A stretch of 42,500 nucleotides of DNA from Symbiodinium natans (taxonomy: Eukaryota > Sar > Dinophyceae > Suessiales > Symbiodiniaceae): the NCBI GenBank assembly GCA_905221605.1, contig CAJNDS010000361.1:1-42500 (forward strand), written 5' to 3'. The notes beneath the pieces are model-generated. The model was not told the DNA's origin. It did not search any database and was given only the letters and a program-made list of their open reading frames with translations. Shown here one piece after another: positions 29,562 to 38,396 of this stretch; positions within the stretch are counted from its first letter, which is position 1; every line of letters begins with the position of its first letter. Both the position numbers and the translations under genes were made by a program.

Positions 29562-32500
29562 ATGGACTATTTTTATTTGGGCGACAAGGATGATATCAGT
29601 TTACCTTTGCTGATCATTCGAGACAACAAGAGCAAGCGAGTCTTTACACACAGTTTGCCTAGCAAAGGGGTGCATCAGTACAGTGTGGCTATTGCGGCAA
29701 GAAGTATCAAGCAGCTAGGCTATGCTCAGGCGATCTTGAAGACCGATACAGAACGCCCAATTTTGGCTTTGCGCAACGAGCTCATCAAGCGGATGCCGAG
29801 TTTGAGGCCCGAGGATGCAGTCAAAGGGGAGTCTCAAACGAATGCAGAAGCTGAATCCATGGTTTCCAAGATGCAAGGCCAGATCAGGACAATGAAAGAT
29901 GCTTTAGAGTTCAAATATGACGTCAAGTTGCACCCTAGACACGTGATTCTGCCTTGGTTGGTGGATTTCGCCGGCGCGTTGTGGAGCCGATACCAGCTTG
30001 GCCCAGACGGCAGAACGCCCTACGAGCGTTCTACTGGCAAGAAGTGGAAACAGAAACTTCCTGAGTTCGGCGAGTGCGTGTTTTACCGTCCTTTGAAAGA
30101 GAAAGGAGGGAAGCAACGCAAGCTTGAGGCAAAGTTCGAGGATGGCATCTTCCTTGGCATACAAGAAGGCTCAGCTTTGAAGTGGATAGGAACTTCGGAG
30201 GGCGTGCTTCGAGCTTGGAGCTTGAAGCTCAAACCCCCAAGTGACAAGTGGGATCGTGAGCAGCTTGAAGCTATTCTTGGACTGCCTTGGGGATTGCGTC
30301 CTCCAAAGCCGGATCAGGGAACAGTGAGCCCAATGCTTGAGCGTCCTCTGCAGATTGACTTGCCAGAGGCGCCTGCGCAAACAGTGGAAGAGCCAAGCGA
30401 GAAGCCAAAAGAATATTTTCCTCGAGGTGTATATCTTCGCAAAGATGTGGAGTTTGCAAAGCATGGTTACACACCTGGCTGCGAAGGATGTTTCGCAGCA
30501 GAATTCGGCATGGCTCGTCGTCATCACTCACCTCAGTGTCGAGCCCGTCTTTGTGAGGCCATGATGCAAGATGAGGAAGGCAAGGCTCGAATAGAGCAAG
30601 CCAGAATGCGCGAGATGCGTTACTTTGAGAAGGTTCGTGAAGACATGGAAGCTGCACAGAAATCTGCAGGCTCAGACAAGCGTCCTGCGGATACAGATCT
30701 TGCAGTCCCAAGTTTTGACTTGCCGCTTCTGCGAGACAGTTCACCAGCGGCAAAACAGCCTAGGCTTGTGCCACCCGCAGAAGGCGGTGAAGTGCATGTG
30801 GAGCTCCCTGCAGCAGAGGGTGGTTCAAACCCACTACTTGCTCAGGAGGGCCAAACTGCAGATGCTGAGATGAGCCCTGAGGCTCAGCAGCTGGCACCTC
30901 AAGATCCCCTCATGGATATCGATGCTTTGATGCCAGTTTGGAGTTTGCAAGACTCTCGACAAGCCGCGTCTGTAGAAATTCAGAAGTGTGTCGACATTTT
31001 GTCGCTGCAATCAGAGTTGCGTGATGAAGACAATGCGTGTCGGAGGTTGGCCTTGAAGTTTGGTTGTTTGAGTCTGCTTGAGGCTTACATGCCAGAGAAG
31101 ATGAAGGATTACAAGTCGCCTCAGCGTGTTCTTTTCGACTCTGGGTTAGGGGTTCTATCAGGTTTGGCCCTAGATCTGAATGCAGAAGATGAGATTGGCG
31201 TTCACTGGGATTTCAGTCGCCAAGACCACCGGGAGAAGCTTCGAGAGAACGTCGCTTGTGAGAAGCGGTTGTTGTTGGTTGGCTCAGCACAGTTTGGCTC
31301 CTTTTCGGCGTGGGACGTAGCGCACGCCTCTCACTCACTGGAGAAGGTCAAGATGCATCTCAAACACTGTTGTGAGTTTTACAAGCTGCAGATGGATGAA
31401 GGCAGGTATTTTGTGCACGAGTTTCCTTGGGAACCTTCAGGTTGGTATTCTGAAACGATGAGCACATTGTTGCAGGATTCTCGGGTGATTTGCTTGCCTT
31501 TGGACCAAGGTGGACTTCGACTTACAACTGTTGATTGGGATGGTTGCAGTTTAGTTTTGAGGCCGATGAGTTTTCTTACAAACAGCGAATGTATTGCTCG
31601 TGCCTTACAGCATGTGTCCACAAGCAGCTTGAGGGTGTGGAAACGGACAGATTTTGGACTACGGCAACCCGTCACAGTGAGCAAGCGTGGACCTCGATGG
31701 GACACGGTGGTTCGAAGAGTTATTCGCAACACGCAGACTGGCGAGATTATCCAAGATCTTCACAACCCTCAGCAACACAATCATGCGCAATGGTACTGTG
31801 CACTGCCACCAAACGCAGAGATTGAGACCTTGTTTTTCTACCGCCCCAGTCCCAAGGCTTGGCGTCGCCGAGTCTCCACAGTTTCTGGTCATGGGAAAAG
31901 CCTGCAACCTCAGCAGCCGTATCCAGGAGCCGTAGGCATAGCCATCCTAGAGGGACTGTTGAATGAGCTCACCAAGCGAGGCAGTATTGACGGCCTCGCA
32001 GTTGGGCCCGTCAACCAAGAGGAGGATTTAAAGTTTGATCCTGACACACAAGACGACTGGCTCACATTCATCGATGAGATTTCTGGCAAGCCTCTCAGCG
32101 CGCAGCTTGTTGTGAAGGCGCGTGAGGAAGAACTGTCTTTTGCACACAAGTATCATGTCTGGGATGTGGTAGATGAGGCAGAGTGTTGGGCGAACACCAA
32201 TGCTGCCCCTATTGGTGTGCGATGGATAGATATCAACAAGGGAGATGAAGCCCGGCCAAACTACAGAAGCCGGCTTGTTGTGCAAGAGATTCGCCGCGAC
32301 CCTCACGCAGAGTATTTTGCAGCAACGCCACCTCTGGAAAGCTTGCGTTTTCTTTTGAGTTTGCAACGAACTGGTGGCTTTCCCATGAAGATGAAGATTT
32401 CTTTCATTGATATCAAGCGCGCTCATTGGACAGCGAAGGTTCAGCGTTTGATCTATGTGCGCTTGCCGCCTGAAGAAGCACAGCCTGGAAAATGCGCACG

Positions 32501-33641
32501 CCTCAACAAGAGCATGTACGGGTGCAAAGATGCTGCGCAGAACTGGGAGTTGGAAATCACGTCGTTCTTTTTGGACCATGGTTTTATCCAAGGCCTAAGT
32601 AGCCCAGTCATTTATGTCAATGCTTTGAGGAGTTTGTATGTTTCAGTACATGGCGATGATATAACATCATTGGGTCCAGAAGCTTCTTTGAACTGGCTGA
32701 AAGACGCGATCATGACAAGATATGAGATCAAATACGGTGGTATGTTGGGGCCAGACAAAGACGATTTGAAAGATGTCTCCATTTTGAATAGGCTCGTTTC
32801 TTTTGAAGACACCCATACCACGTACGAAGCAGATCCTCGCCATGTGCAGATCTTGTTGCGCGAGTTAGGCGTTCTTGGCGCTAAACCAGTCTCCAGCCCT
32901 GGAGTTGCGCAGCAAAGTCTTGAAAACAAGGAGCTTTCGGCAGACGATACGAAGACGTATCGCAGTCTCACCATGAGGGCTGCGTACTTGAGTATGGACC
33001 GACCAGACATCATCTATGCTGTCAAAGAGGCTGCTCGCGACATGAGCCGCCCCACTGAGAAGAGTTGGCTGAAGCTGAAGCGGCTGGCAAGATATCTCAT
33101 TGGCAAACCACGCCTGGTTTGGACCTTTGCGGATCAGAACTGGGTTGGCAAGTTTGTCATCAAATCTGACAGCGATGACGCTGGTTGCAAGGAGACGCGT
33201 AAGTCAACATCATCGGGTTTTCTCTTCCATGGCTCTCACCTTATAAAGTGCTATTCTTCTACACAACATGTTCTTTCTCTGTCTTCTGGTGAGTCGGAGT
33301 TTTACGCCGGTTTGAAAGCAGCTTCGGTGCTTTTAGGTGCCTTGGCTATGGCCGCCGATTTCGGGTTTGAGTTGAAGGGAGAGCTCCACATGGATGCTTC
33401 CGCAGCAAAATCGCTCATCTCCCGTCGTGGGCACGGGAAAGCAAAACATATATCACGTTGCTATCTGTGGATCCAACAGCGCATTCAAAGCGACGACTTC
33501 ACAGTGCACAAAGTGCGCACAGATGATAACGAAGCTGATATGGGCACTAAATATTTGGAATGGGGCAAGATTCTGCATTTGTGTACCCTCGCTGGGTTGA
33601 TGTTTCAAGAGACCACACACAAGAAGGCACTGCAAGCTTGA
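29562..33641 (+). CDS. Integrase core, reverse transcriptase and RNase H of the copia element
   Basis: An open frame of 1359 codons from ATG 29562. The integrase catalytic triad is visible as MDYFY (D at 29565), KTDTE (D at 29745) and NAEAES (E about 29853). The core is followed by a TPYERSTGKKWK region and a variable acidic linker. Reverse transcriptase has RSRLVV, FIDIKRAHW (D at 32409), LNKSMYGCKDA and the catalytic pair in HGDD (32655-32660). RNase H has SDSDDAGCKETRKSTSSG, SLSSGESEFYAG, HMDASAAKSL and RTDDNEADMGTK. All catalytic residues appear present. It makes the cDNA and inserts it. The in-frame stop just upstream separates it from the integrase zinc finger, so it should be read with the preceding entry as one pol gene. 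Confidence 0.93.
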   Translation: MDYFYLGDKDDISLPLLIIRDNKSKRVFTHSLPSKGVHQYSVAIAARSIKQLGYAQAILKTDTERPILALRNELIKRMPSLRPEDAVKGESQTNAEAESMVSKMQGQIRTMKDALEFKYDVKLHPRHVILPWLVDFAGALWSRYQLGPDGRTPYERSTGKKWKQKLPEFGECVFYRPLKEKGGKQRKLEAKFEDGIFLGIQEGSALKWIGTSEGVLRAWSLKLKPPSDKWDREQLEAILGLPWGLRPPKPDQGTVSPMLERPLQIDLPEAPAQTVEEPSEKPKEYFPRGVYLRKDVEFAKHGYTPGCEGCFAAEFGMARRHHSPQCRARLCEAMMQDEEGKARIEQARMREMRYFEKVREDMEAAQKSAGSDKRPADTDLAVPSFDLPLLRDSSPAAKQPRLVPPAEGGEVHVELPAAEGGSNPLLAQEGQTADAEMSPEAQQLAPQDPLMDIDALMPVWSLQDSRQAASVEIQKCVDILSLQSELRDEDNACRRLALKFGCLSLLEAYMPEKMKDYKSPQRVLFDSGLGVLSGLALDLNAEDEIGVHWDFSRQDHREKLRENVACEKRLLLVGSAQFGSFSAWDVAHASHSLEKVKMHLKHCCEFYKLQMDEGRYFVHEFPWEPSGWYSETMSTLLQDSRVICLPLDQGGLRLTTVDWDGCSLVLRPMSFLTNSECIARALQHVSTSSLRVWKRTDFGLRQPVTVSKRGPRWDTVVRRVIRNTQTGEIIQDLHNPQQHNHAQWYCALPPNAEIETLFFYRPSPKAWRRRVSTVSGHGKSLQPQQPYPGAVGIAILEGLLNELTKRGSIDGLAVGPVNQEEDLKFDPDTQDDWLTFIDEISGKPLSAQLVVKAREEELSFAHKYHVWDVVDEAECWANTNAAPIGVRWIDINKGDEARPNYRSRLVVQEIRRDPHAEYFAATPPLESLRFLLSLQRTGGFPMKMKISFIDIKRAHWTAKVQRLIYVRLPPEEAQPGKCARLNKSMYGCKDAAQNWELEITSFFLDHGFIQGLSSPVIYVNALRSLYVSVHGDDITSLGPEASLNWLKDAIMTRYEIKYGGMLGPDKDDLKDVSILNRLVSFEDTHTTYEADPRHVQILLRELGVLGAKPVSSPGVAQQSLENKELSADDTKTYRSLTMRAAYLSMDRPDIIYAVKEAARDMSRPTEKSWLKLKRLARYLIGKPRLVWTFADQNWVGKFVIKSDSDDAGCKETRKSTSSGFLFHGSHLIKCYSSTQHVLSLSSGESEFYAGLKAASVLLGALAMAADFGFELKGELHMDASAAKSLISRRGHGKAKHISRCYLWIQQRIQSDDFTVHKVRTDDNEADMGTKYLEWGKILHLCTLAGLMFQETTHKKALQA

Positions 33642-33724
33642 TACGGAGATATACTTTATCAATCTCTTCAGGCATGTACAGTTTCTGCAGTGAAATGGTG
33701 ATCAGAGCTGCAAGACATCTCTGC

Positions 33725-33735
33725 TCAGGAGGGCC
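33725..33735 (+). promoter_or_regulatory. Polypurine tract candidate
   Basis: A short purine run, AGGAGGG, lies just upstream of the 3' LTR, where plus-strand DNA synthesis is primed. It is shorter than usual and followed by CC. Confidence 0.5.
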
Positions 33736-33882
33736 TGTCGGAAGTACAGAGAAGATTAGCATGGCCCCTCCGCTCAGGTCAACATGTTCATGGACGACAC
33801 GCACAAATCGAGAATGTACCTGCAGCCGTGCAGTGCAAAAGTCCCCTTAGTTGGTGTAGTGATTTGTCTCTATAGTTCTTCA
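33736..33882 (+). repeat. 3' LTR
   Basis: Identical to the 5' LTR over 147 bp on direct reading, including the U6-like core at 33745-33769. The CTAAA duplication and a CCCTAAA array follow. Confidence 0.95.
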
Positions 33883-33951
33883 CTAAACCCTAAACCCTAA
33901 ACCCTAAACCCTAAACCCTAAACCCTAAACCCTAAACCCTAAACCCTAAAC
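33883..33951. repeat. CCCTAAA array interrupted by the retrotransposon
   Basis: About ten heptamers directly after the 3' LTR, with the left remnant (two units) at 26494-26508. It ends at CCAAG| of the next exon. Confidence 0.95.
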
Positions 33952-33955
33952 CAAG

Positions 33956-34069
33956 GAGACGTGAACATCGTCGCAAAGTTGGGAGCGGCGCAGGTCGGGG
34001 GCTCTTCGGACATTCGGCTCTTCCTCCACATGTTCTTCGAGGTCTTTCCCAGCTTCTTTGTCATAGTGG
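33956..34069 (+). CDS. Exon with second membrane region (FFEVFPSFFVIV)
   Basis: Acceptor CCAAG|GAG, then DVNIVAKLGAAQVGGSSDIR, LFLHMFFEVFPSFFVIV, ending GTGG|GTTTAGGG (GT donor taken from the first TTTAGGG unit, phase 1). The last 14 bp of the exon (TTCTTTGTCATAGT) recur inside the following intron. Confidence 0.85.
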
Positions 34070-34119
34070 GTTTAGGGTTTAGGGGTTTAGGGTTTAGGGT
34101 TTAGGTTTTAGGGTTTAGG

Positions 34120-34290
34120 GTAACATGTCACATCTTTGAGGGTACTCAAACCCAATAAGGAATACCCGTTTCTTTGTCATAGTTGGGTAACATGTTTCAT
34201 CTTCAAGGGTACTTAAACCCAATAAAGAATAAGATTTGTTCATCTTTAAGGGTACTTAAGCCCAATAAGGAGTAATAATTTAAATTGTGA
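34120..34290. repeat. Tandem repeat inside intron, unit about 48-60 bp
   Basis: Three diverged units share CATCTTTAAGGGTACT and AACCCAATAAGGAATA. Units 1 and 2 also share GGGTAACATGT. Between them lies a copy of the preceding exon end (34169-34182). Confidence 0.85.
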
Positions 34291-34315
34291 ATACTATCCC
34301 AACCATGAATGCTAG

Positions 34316-34370
34316 GTTTCTTGTGCTACCTCCCGGTGGCTTTGCCCACGATGCTCTCTTTCAAGCGAAA
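34316..34370 (+). CDS. Exon FLCYLPVALPTMLSFKR
   Basis: Acceptor ATGCTAG|GT, phase 1, giving glycine with the previous exon. Encodes a membrane segment ending in basic residues. Ends AAA|GATCC (GA donor). Joining to exon 34999 gives ..SFKRKIQGHRLM.. in frame. An alternative frame (GGFAHDALFQAKDPW) is also open but joins less well. Confidence 0.8.
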
Positions 34371-34998
34371 GATCCTTGGCAGGCCAGCGGTGCCCTTAGG
34401 GTTTAGGGTTTAGGGTTTAGGGTTTAGGGTTTAGGGTTTAGGGTTTAGGGTTTAGGGGGTTCCCTTGTACAAAAGCAACCAACCCCAAAAACGGGTGATA
34501 CAGGGCTCTCAATAATTACCAAGTGTATTCCCTCTGGCCCCTTTATGAATCTACTACAACAACCCCCCCCCCCCCCCCCGGCCCAAAAAAAAAACAACAA
34601 CAAAAGCTGCTCTAATTATTAAGGCCCATATATTCTACCCTTATGATAACATGGTTTCTGGGCTACTCTGATGTCTCGTATAAAGTAACCTTAAAAACCC
34701 TAGCCCCTAAACCCATAAAAGGGTCCCCTTATCATAGGATTATTCCCTTCTGGTCCCTTTATGAATATACTGCTACAACAATAACCCCCCAAAACCCTGT
34801 TCTAATTATTTAGGCCCAATATATTATAGTAGCCCTAAACCCTAAACCCCTAAACCCCTAAACCCCTAAACCCCTAAACCCCTAAACCCCTAAACCCCTA
34901 AACCCCTAAACCCCTAAACCCCTAAACCCCTAAACCCTAAACCCTAAACCCTAAACCCGTAACAAACCCTTAGTATAAGATGTTCCTGGGCTACCAAG
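34371..34998. mobile_element. Introner-type intron with GATCC target duplication
   Basis: The intron starts GATCC then TTGGCAGGCCAGCGGTGCCC and ends CTGGGCTACCAAG before a second GATCC (34999-35003). Without the insert and one GATCC the exons fuse in frame. The interior holds TTTAGGG (34396-34455), a GGTTCCCTTGTACAAAAG-like half element and CCCCTAAA arrays, so it has grown by later insertions. Confidence 0.85.
34838..34960. repeat. (CCCCTAAA)n variant array
   Basis: About 11 units of an octamer with four C residues, then three CCCTAAA heptamers. Sharp change from one variant to the other. Confidence 0.95.
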
Positions 34999-35046
34999 GA
35001 TCCAGGGGCACCGGCTCATGCTCGAGCAGATGGCCAGCTTTGATCT
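34999..35046 (+). CDS. Exon IQGHRLMLEQMASFD
   Basis: Acceptor ACCAAG|GATCC, completes lysine then IQGHRLMLEQMASFD, ends GATCT|GCTCCT (GC donor, phase 2). The next exon supplies G to make leucine. Confidence 0.88.
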
Positions 35047-35077
35047 GCTCCTCGATTCGGGAAGGGCTTTGAAGCCC

Positions 35078-35165
35078 TAAACCCTAAACCCTAAACCCTA
35101 AGCCCTAAGCCCTAAACCCTAAACCCTAAACCCTAAACCCTAAACCCTAAACCCTAAACCCTAAG
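35078..35165. repeat. CCCTAAA array at intron 3' end
   Basis: About 12 heptamers, three of them CCCTAAG, immediately before the exon at 35187. Confidence 0.95.
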
Positions 35166-35186
35166 CTGCGTGCACTGGCTTGTAAG

Positions 35187-35238
35187 GAAGAATGCCAAGT
35201 GCTCCGTGGAAGCCGACCGGCCGTTGGTGGAAGAGCAG
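35187..35238 (+). CDS. Exon KNAKCSVEADRPLVEEQ
   Basis: Acceptor TTGTAAG|G, phase 2, ends GAGCAG|GTGGCC (GT donor, phase 0). Charged cytoplasmic-type stretch following LEQMASFD. The AKC.xE.DR..VEEQV pattern is one I associate with this dinoflagellate family. Confidence 0.88.
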
Positions 35239-35251
35239 GTGGCCCCAAGGT

Positions 35252-35428
35252 TTTAGGGTTTAGGGTTTAGGGTTTAGGGTTTTAGGGTTTTAGGGTTTTA
35301 GGGTTTTAGGGTTTTAGGGTTTTAGGGTTTTAGGGTTTTGGGGTTTTAGGATTTTAGGGTTTTAGGGTTTTAGGGTTTAGGGTTTTAGGGTTTTAGGGTT
35401 TTAGGGTTTTAGGGTTTAGGGCTTAGGG
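35252..35428. repeat. (TTTTAGGG)n variant array
   Basis: About 18 octamers with a few heptamers at the start, middle and end. Lies 14 bp after the donor at 35239. Confidence 0.95.
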
Positions 35429-35937
35429 CCAAAGGGTCCCCGTAAGACAAATGACCTCACCACGACCGAGGAGTTCACGGGGCTGGTTTAGGGTTTAAGG
35501 GTTCAGGTTCAGGGCTTAGGGCTTAGGGACTTCGGGTTTAGGATACTTAGCGTTTTGGCGACATGAAGTCTCGGTTTTGGGACTCGGCTGGGGAGGAATG
35601 GGAGGGGAAGGCATGCGGGGGGTTGGAAATGGGAAAAATATTTAACTTTTTGCTTGAGGCCATGGTGAAGCGCCCTGCTGCCGCTGTTAGGGTTGCGCCC
35701 GAGGTGCGCCGAAACCAAACTACGTGCTCGTGCGTGTCGGCGTGTGCTACAAATGTATTGTGTGGAGAGAGGTCAACGAAAAAATCGTTTTACTTGTGTT
35801 GGGAGGTCGCAGCGCCGAAGCGGCGCGTGAAGCGGAAGGCGCGCTTCGGTGTCGTGGGGGAAATTGACGTGATTTCTTTTTGCTAAGGCAATTCTTGGAA
35901 GATGTGTATGGGAGGGCGCGTGTATGTGTGTGCGTGT

Positions 35938-36294
35938 CTGCGTGTGCGTGGTTGCCGTATGCATGTTTGCGTGGAGGCCGGGGCTGCAGAGGTAGAGGCC
36001 CGTGACGCAGAGCTAGAGGCCCGTGACGCAGAGGCAGGAGTACGTGGATGATGCGTGTGGGAGCAACGATTTGGTATGGCGTGTTTGCGTGTGCGTGGTT
36101 GCCGTATGCATGTTTGCGTGGAGGCCGGGGCTGCAGAGCTAGAGGCCCGTGACGCAGAGCTAGAGGCCCGTGACGCAGAGGCAGGAGTACGTGGATGATG
36201 CGTGTGGGAGCAACGATTTGGTATGCAGAGCTAGAGGCCGCTGAAGCAGAGGCAGGAGTACGTGGATGATGCGTGTGGGAGCAACGATTTGGTA
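35938..36294 (+). repeat. Tandem duplication of an exon-like unit
   Basis: A unit of about 148 bp occurs twice and then partly a third time. Each contains GAGCTAGAGGCCCGTGACGC-like sequence (reads AELEARDAELEARDAEAG) and AGGCAG|GAGTACGTGGATGATG to GATTTG|GTAT (EYVDDACGSNDL), with plausible splice sites. The three copies of the latter start near 36034, 36181 and 36251. Confidence 0.75.
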
Positions 36295-36415
36295 TTTTAT
36301 TGTTTTTTCGTGGAAGGCCTGGAAGGCCTACGAGTGCGATAATGTTCTCGTCTCAGAGGGCTGGGAAAGGAGTGGGGGGCGGGGGAGATAGTGATGATAC
36401 GGGATGTGGTTGTAG

Positions 36416-36495
36416 TCGTTGGCTGAGTTCGCGGAGTGCAATGTCTACGTTTCCAAGCCGAAGAAGAGGAAGGACGGAAAGGGCCAGCTTTGCTG
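36416..36495 (+). CDS. Exon SLAEFAECNVYVSKPKKRKD
   Basis: Acceptor GTTGTAG|TCG, then the peptide continues GKGQLC and ends TGCTG|GTATTG (GT donor, phase 2). Lysine-rich and protein-like. Joins in frame to the next exon if the acceptor at 36681 is used. Family not recognised. Confidence 0.6.
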
Positions 36496-36680
36496 GTATT
36501 GCGTGGGGTTCTCAATTTGCTGTGCTCGTCATGTGTTGTTTGTTAGTCTTGTTTCAAACGTGTGTAAACGTGTATCTGCCAAGGGCATGCGAGTCCGCAA
36601 CCAGCAGAACCGAGAGCGAAAGGACTGTGCTTTGGGTGGGAGGGTACAAAGAGTGTGGGTGTGTGTGTGTGTGTGTGCAG

Positions 36681-36767
36681 TCCTTGGTTGCAGGAGGCAG
36701 AGGAGAGGGTGAAAGCGGAAAAGCAGAAGCACCAGGAGCTCGTAGACCAGGATGGAACGCCTGGATG
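36681..36767 (+). CDS. Exon PWLQEAEERVKAEKQKHQEL
   Basis: Acceptor GTGTGCAG| after a TG run; phase 2 matches the previous exon. The peptide is highly charged and coiled-coil-like, continuing VDQDGTPG to GGATG|GTAACT (GT donor). A later acceptor (36694) is possible. A third exon may start near 36960. Confidence 0.6.
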
Positions 36768-37274
36768 GTAACTGGATGGGACTCGTTGAGGGACGGAGAG
36801 GTTTGGGCGGGCGTTCGTTCGCGTGCGGTGTGTTTGCTTTCGTGTGAGGCAAAAGCCAACGCTGAGCTGCGAGGGTACAAGGCTTCCTTTTTTTGTTTGC
36901 TCTATTTATGTCTTCATGGTCACCGGCACAGGGCTCCTTGTTTTGACGTTTGAGCTGAGCAGAAGCTACTTGACGCCTCTGGTGGAGAGTGGAATCTTGC
37001 ATGGCGAGGACTACCGGACATGGAATGCTCTTGGGCGTGTTCGCTGGGCAGCGAACCAACCGTCTCGGCACTGGAGTGGACAAGGGAAATTCGACTGTTT
37101 AACTAAAATAAAGCATTGCGCTGGCCTCAGAAGTTGTTGGTGCGATGTGATTCTGTCCAGTGCTGTGCATGTCAAAGTGATGAAGTTCAATCAAGCGCGG
37201 GTAAACGGCGGGAGTAACCAGGACTCGGTGAAGGTATCCAAATGCCTCGTCATGTAATCAGTGACCTAAAGCAT

Positions 37275-37600
37275 GCAAGACGGTGGAGCTGGGTTGGGAG
37301 GGGGTGGTGGGGCGGGGTATGGGGGGGGGGGGGGTAGGGGGGGGGGTTGGGTGGGTGGTGGGGGGGGGGGGGGGGGGGGGTGTTTTTTTTTCCAGAATGT
37401 ATTGGAAAAATAAAATATTATGTGAAGATGGGGGGGGGGTGGAGGGATGGGAGGTTGGGTGGGTGGATGGATGTGGGATTGGGGCGAGTAGGGGGGTGGG
37501 TCGGTGGTGGGGGGGGGGGGGTGGGGGGTTCTTTCCGATTGTATTGGAAAAAAAATCATGTGTGGAGTTGGGGGGGGGGTGGGGGGATTGGAGGTTGGGT
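37275..37600. repeat. G-rich tracts with duplicated spacer
   Basis: Several G runs with T interruptions. The segment TGTATTGGAAAAA..ATGTG, followed by GGGGG, GGGAGGTTGGGTGG and GGATGTGGGATTGGG, occurs twice (about 37398-37490 and 37539-37625), a tandem duplication. Polyglycine/proline frames are artefacts. Confidence 0.8.
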
Positions 37601-38036
37601 GGCTGGGCGGATGTGGGATTGGGAAAAGATGTTGTACGCTTTCGGATTCGGTGGTTTGGGTTGGAGACAAAATGTAATATTTTGCGTTCGTGTGGGGAGC
37701 TGGGTGGTTCTATTTTCTGATGAGCACGAAACGTGTGGAGTTTTAAATGTCAGAACAAAAATGTTTGGGAGGGAAGGATTAGGGGATGGTTGTGTGGTGT
37801 GTTTTTGTTGTTCGTGTTGGCGTGGGGGGTGGGGGGGAGGAGTAGGGCGAGGTCGGATATTTTTTATGTCGTTTATTCATGAACACGATTGTTTTTAATT
37901 CGATTCATATTTCGAATGGGGCAGCATTTGTTGCTCAAGTTTCCGCCCCGACTCCTACTCTGCCGACGTGGGGACCTCGTGTTTGCTTTATATTCGTTTC
38001 GTGATGTGTTTGGGGGGGGGGGGCGGAATCAGTATA

Positions 38037-38124
38037 CCCTAAACCCTAAACCCTAAACCCTAAACCCTAAACCCTAAACCCTAAACCCTAAACCCTAAAC
38101 CCTAAACCCTAAACCCTAAACCCT
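38037..38124. repeat. CCCTAAA array at intron 3' end
   Basis: Twelve to thirteen perfect heptamers ending 8 bp before the acceptor of the exon at 38133. Confidence 0.95.
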
Positions 38125-38132
38125 TCGTCGAG

Positions 38133-38189
38133 GTCGCTTTACACTTCCAGGCCGAGCGGGATCACGAAGTGATCGTCGCAGGGGCCATG
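38133..38189 (+). CDS. Exon VALHFQAERDHEVIVAGAM
   Basis: Acceptor CGTCGAG|GTC in phase 0 after ..LVEEQ, ending GCCATG|GAGCC (GA donor). If the intron is removed with one GGAGCC copy the product reads ..AGAMEPASDHVEAE.. in frame. Confidence 0.85.
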
Positions 38190-38328
38190 GAGCCTTGGTA
38201 GGTCAGCGGTGCCCTTTACCCTTTTTTTGGTTCTGGGTTCCCTTATAGAGTAGCCCTAAACCCTAAACCCTAAACCCTAAACCCTAAACCCTAAACCCTT
38301 CTTATAATGTGGTTGCTGGGCTACTAAG
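38190..38328. mobile_element. Introner-type intron with GGAGCC target duplication
   Basis: GGAGCC (38189-38194) precedes TTGGTAGGTCAGCGGTGCCC, and CTGGGCTACTAA precedes a second GGAGCC (38328-38333). The element is 133 bp. Its ends match the 34371 intron (two differences in the first 22 bp). A CCCTAAA block sits in the middle. Confidence 0.88.
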
Positions 38329-38396
38329 GAGCCTGCTTCGGACCACGTTGAGGCCGAGGATTCGCACCTGGGCCGCATTGCGCAAATCACCTTAGG
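38329..38396 (+). CDS. Exon EPASDHVEAEDSHLGRIAQI
   Basis: Acceptor ACTAAG|GAG, phase 0, ends TTAGG|GTTAGGG, a GT donor lying in the first telomere-like unit (phase 2). Acidic cytoplasmic-type linker. Confidence 0.8.

Larger units (their letters stand above)
26509..33882 (+). mobile_element. Ty1/copia LTR retrotransposon, 7.4 kb
   Basis: Two 147-bp LTRs, identical on direct reading, begin TG and end CA. The flanks are CTAAA on both sides (26504-26508 and 33883-33887), a 5-bp target duplication. Removing the element and one duplication copy restores an uninterrupted CCCTAAA array in register. Internal order is gag, protease, integrase, reverse transcriptase, RNase H, which is the copia order. 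Identical LTRs imply a recent insertion. It lies in sense orientation in an intron of the membrane-protein gene. It is not fully intact as read: one frame change after protease and one in-frame TAA in integrase. Confidence 0.95.
35540..38030 (+). other. Block with exons of an unrelated gene, inside an intron
   Basis: Unlike the rest of the 35239-38132 intron, this 2.5-kb block has no telomere-like repeats and is GT-rich with TG runs. At least two exons (36416-36495, 36681-36767) join in frame through a GT-AG intron. Another island, 35563-35640, reads MKSRFWDSAGEEWEGKACGG. Interpretation: a captured or nested gene fragment, or a nested gene. Confidence 0.6.

Noticed and set aside
27160-33013. 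Minus-strand and alternate-frame ORFs inside the copia element
   Set aside because: All overlap gag or pol, have no recognisable domains and biased composition.
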